Shown one piece after another: positions 7,269-8,234 of a stretch of DNA of 8,234 nt; position 1 is the first letter of the stretch; the number at the start of each line of letters is the position of its first letter. The stretch covers positions 1 to 8,234 of the forward strand of contig JASLXN010000058.1 in NCBI GenBank assembly GCA_030740315.1, in the 5' to 3' direction. Made by a program: the position numbers and the translations under genes. This stretch comes from Dehalococcoidia bacterium (lineage in GTDB: Bacteria > Chloroflexota > Dehalococcoidia > JACVQG01 > JAHKAY01). Under the pieces are notes generated by a model that searched no databases, was not told the DNA's origin, and worked only from the letters and a program-made list of their open reading frames with translations.

Positions 7269-7306
7269 ATAGAGGCCCTCAATTTGGAGCTCAAAATTGC
7301 CTCCTT
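7265..7306 (-). promoter_or_regulatory. Strong ribosome site and 9-codon mini-ORF overlapping the fabF start
   Basis: On the minus strand AAGGAGG (7306-7300) precedes a TTG at 7294 by 5 nt. The resulting frame has nine codons (LSSKLRASI, first codon read literally) and ends at a TGA (7267-7265) that overlaps the fabF ATG (7268-7266). This is the geometry of translational coupling, where ribosomes finishing the mini-ORF restart at fabF. It may equally be a chance frame beside a strong ribosome site, as fabF has its own GAGGG site at 7276-7280. Confidence 0.3.
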
Positions 7307-7319
7307 AACAAAAGCATCC

Positions 7320-7967
7320 TCAAGTTGTTTTCAAGGCTGGCTGTGCCTTCCTGTGTTGGGTGCCAAGGCCATTCAGCACTATATCAGCGACTGAGATGGC
7401 CAACTGCTCCACATCAGGCTCATGGGTGGAGGTGGAGGTGGTGAGAACGCGCTCCGAGATGATACCCAGCAGACAAAGGGAGGCCAGTTGCGGGTCAATG
7501 CTGCGGAGTTCGCCCCGGCCCATCCCTTCCTCCAGCACACCTGAGATTATGCCTAGGTTGGACTGCCGGCAGTCTACAAGCAGTTTGCGTGCGGTCCCGC
7601 CCAGGCTATACGCTTCGTGGAGGACGATACGCCAAAGCTTGCGCTCGCTTTCGACCAGGTGTAAATAGCCCTTTATTAGTGCCATGAGCTTATCCATGGC
7701 ATTCGTTTGGCCCTCTAAAGCCAGCTTCAGGCCACGAAACAGATCCTCTTTCACCTCGCCAATTATATGGGCGAACAGCCGGTCTTTGCTAACAAAATGG
7801 TATAGCACCAGCCCCTTTGAAACGTTGGCTTCTCGGGCCACATCGTCTATGGATACGCCCAAGAACCCACGGTTAGCAAACAGCTTGCGGGCAGCTTTCA
7901 CGATAGCCTGACGCCCCTCCGGGCCCACCCTTCGCCTCTGTGTTGCCCTGTGCAGCCCTTCCGTCAC
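7320..7967 (-). CDS. TetR/AcrR-family transcriptional regulator
   Basis: This 215-residue protein has the standard TetR plan. Residues 19-66 form the DNA-binding domain, with helix-turn-helix IDDVAREANVSKGLVLYHF (40-58) and the usual KDRLF start of helix 4. The remaining 150 residues are a helical ligand-binding domain with no recognisable ligand signature. TetR proteins in acyl-CoA operons often respond to acyl-CoA or the pathway's substrate, but the effector here is unknown. It is the first gene of the minus-strand operon, with a strong promoter and a palindrome just downstream of the expected start site, which points to autorepression. The GTG at 7967 has only a weak ribosome site. A second in-frame GTG at 7928 (residue 14) has AGAGG upstream and may be the true start; it leaves the DNA-binding domain intact. 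Confidence 0.92.
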   Translation of the reverse strand: MTEGLHRATQRRRVGPEGRQAIVKAARKLFANRGFLGVSIDDVAREANVSKGLVLYHFVSKDRLFAHIIGEVKEDLFRGLKLALEGQTNAMDKLMALIKGYLHLVESERKLWRIVLHEAYSLGGTARKLLVDCRQSNLGIISGVLEEGMGRGELRSIDPQLASLCLLGIISERVLTTSTSTHEPDVEQLAISVADIVLNGLGTQHRKAQPALKTT

Positions 7968-7975
7968 CTTATATC

Positions 7976-8007
7976 TTACTCGGCTCTCTTATTACTCGGC
8001 TCTCTTA
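7976..8007. repeat. Exact 16-bp tandem repeat, two copies
   Basis: The unit TTACTCGGCTCTCTTA occurs twice without a gap, at 7976-7991 and 7992-8007. It lies in the expected 5' leader of the TetR-fabF operon, between the candidate operator and the GTG at 7967. It could be a recent slippage duplication or a pair of protein-binding sites. Spacing to the first gene changes by one unit with each copy. Confidence 0.8.
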
Positions 8008-8023
8008 TGCGTTGACAGAAGAC

Positions 8024-8037
8024 TGACCATACGGTCA
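8024..8037. promoter_or_regulatory. Candidate TetR operator
   Basis: The inverted repeat TGACC-ATAC-GGTCA has perfect 5-bp arms with a 4-bp centre. It begins about 5 bp past the predicted start site of the tetR promoter, a usual place for a repressor site. Its size and symmetry suit a TetR dimer. The link to the adjacent regulator is inferred from position. Confidence 0.55.
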
Positions 8038-8048
8038 ATAGGATTCAA

Positions 8049-8077
8049 ATTATGCGCTACAGAGGGCGGTGTGTCAA
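8049..8077 (-). promoter_or_regulatory. Sigma-70-type promoter for the tetR-fabF operon
   Basis: Read on the minus strand, a perfect -35 box TTGACA (8077-8072) is followed by exactly 17 bp and a -10 box CATAAT (8054-8049), which matches TATAAT at five of six bases. Transcription should begin near 8042, giving a leader of about 75 nt before the GTG at 7967. It is the strongest promoter seen for the minus-strand genes, and no clear internal promoter was found in the larger gaps of the operon. Confidence 0.75.
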
Positions 8078-8118
8078 GCATAGGTTAGGGTGACGAGGAT
8101 GGCTTGAGGTGTCCGGTT

Positions 8119-8148
8119 TTGACGCTGGATGCTTAGGTTTGATACAAT
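8119..8148 (+). promoter_or_regulatory. Sigma-70-type promoter for the plus-strand gene at 8182
   Basis: TTGACG (8119-8124), an 18-bp spacer and TACAAT (8143-8148) match the -35 and -10 consensus at five of six bases each. The expected start near 8155 leaves a short leader containing AGGAGG (8171-8176). It diverges from the tetR promoter, the two -35 boxes being about 40 bp apart. Confidence 0.65.
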
Positions 8149-8181
8149 GAGACCTTGCTGTGAATTCTACAGGAGGCATTG

Positions 8182-8234
8182 ATGGCAAAGAAAAAAACAG
8201 TTGACCCGGCGACTATAGAGCTACTGGAGCTTGC
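8182..8234 (+). CDS. Probable anaerobic CO dehydrogenase catalytic subunit (CooS), N-terminal fragment
   Basis: An ATG at 8182 follows a perfect AGGAGG ribosome site (8171-8176) with 5-nt spacing, and the frame is open to the window edge. The 17 complete codons read MAKKKTVDPATIELLEL. The K-T-V-D-P-A run followed by E-x-L-E resembles the start of nickel-iron CO dehydrogenases of the CooS/AcsA type, which interconvert CO and CO2 and feed the Wood-Ljungdahl pathway. The cysteine motifs that would prove this begin about 25 residues further on and are outside the window. That a gene starts here is nearly certain from the promoter and ribosome site; the identity is moderately supported. Confidence 0.55.
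   Translation, partial: MAKKKTVDPATIELLEL

Noticed and set aside
7976..8007. Tandem repeat considered as the edge of a CRISPR array
   Set aside because: There are only two abutting 16-bp copies with no spacers and no cas gene.

Overview
The window looks like part of the chromosome of an anaerobic bacterium with strong acyl-CoA and one-carbon metabolism. The gene mix is a lipoyl synthase, the probable first codons of a nickel CO dehydrogenase (CooS), a type III CoA-transferase, a crotonase, oxalate/formate-antiporter-like MFS carriers and a trace of a 2-hydroxyacyl-CoA dehydratase/benzoyl-CoA reductase-type enzyme. The GC-rich sequence and the style of the proteins fit Chloroflexota (Dehalococcoidia-like) best. 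That assignment is an inference from family resemblance, and other anaerobic lineages are possible.

Layout. On the plus strand, bases 1-44 are probably the last codons of lipB, overlapping lipA (32-910). A convergent intergenic region (911-1028) holds three inverted repeats, one of which is a good terminator for lipA. From about 8042 down to 1029 everything lies on the minus strand and reads as one operon, in order of transcription: a TetR regulator (7967-7320), a FabF-type ketosynthase (7268-6024), a deletion scar of a 2-hydroxyacyl-CoA dehydratase (5964-5660), a broken MFS carrier (5622-4449), an intact MFS paralogue (4369-3122), a CaiB/BaiF CoA-transferase (3103-1886) and a crotonase (1826-1029). 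A strong sigma-70-type promoter at 8049-8077 with a palindrome just past its start site suggests that the TetR protein represses its own operon. A separate divergent promoter (8119-8148) drives the plus-strand gene beginning at 8182, whose 17 visible codons resemble the start of CooS.

How the genes may work together. The carriers could import a carboxylic acid, the CoA-transferase would activate it, and the dehydratase and crotonase would process the acyl-CoA. Two of these steps are damaged. The dehydratase keeps only its two ends, out of frame with each other. One of the two carriers has lost TM3-TM4 through an inferred 116-bp deletion. The crotonase has both canonical catalytic glutamates replaced by glutamine, so it is probably not a normal enoyl-CoA hydratase. 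The window therefore looks like a catabolic operon in decay or remodelling. I found no CRISPR, tRNA, rRNA, insertion sequence or phage gene, and nothing that I would defend as a wholly new system. The Gln/Gln crotonase and the dehydratase scar are the most informative observations.
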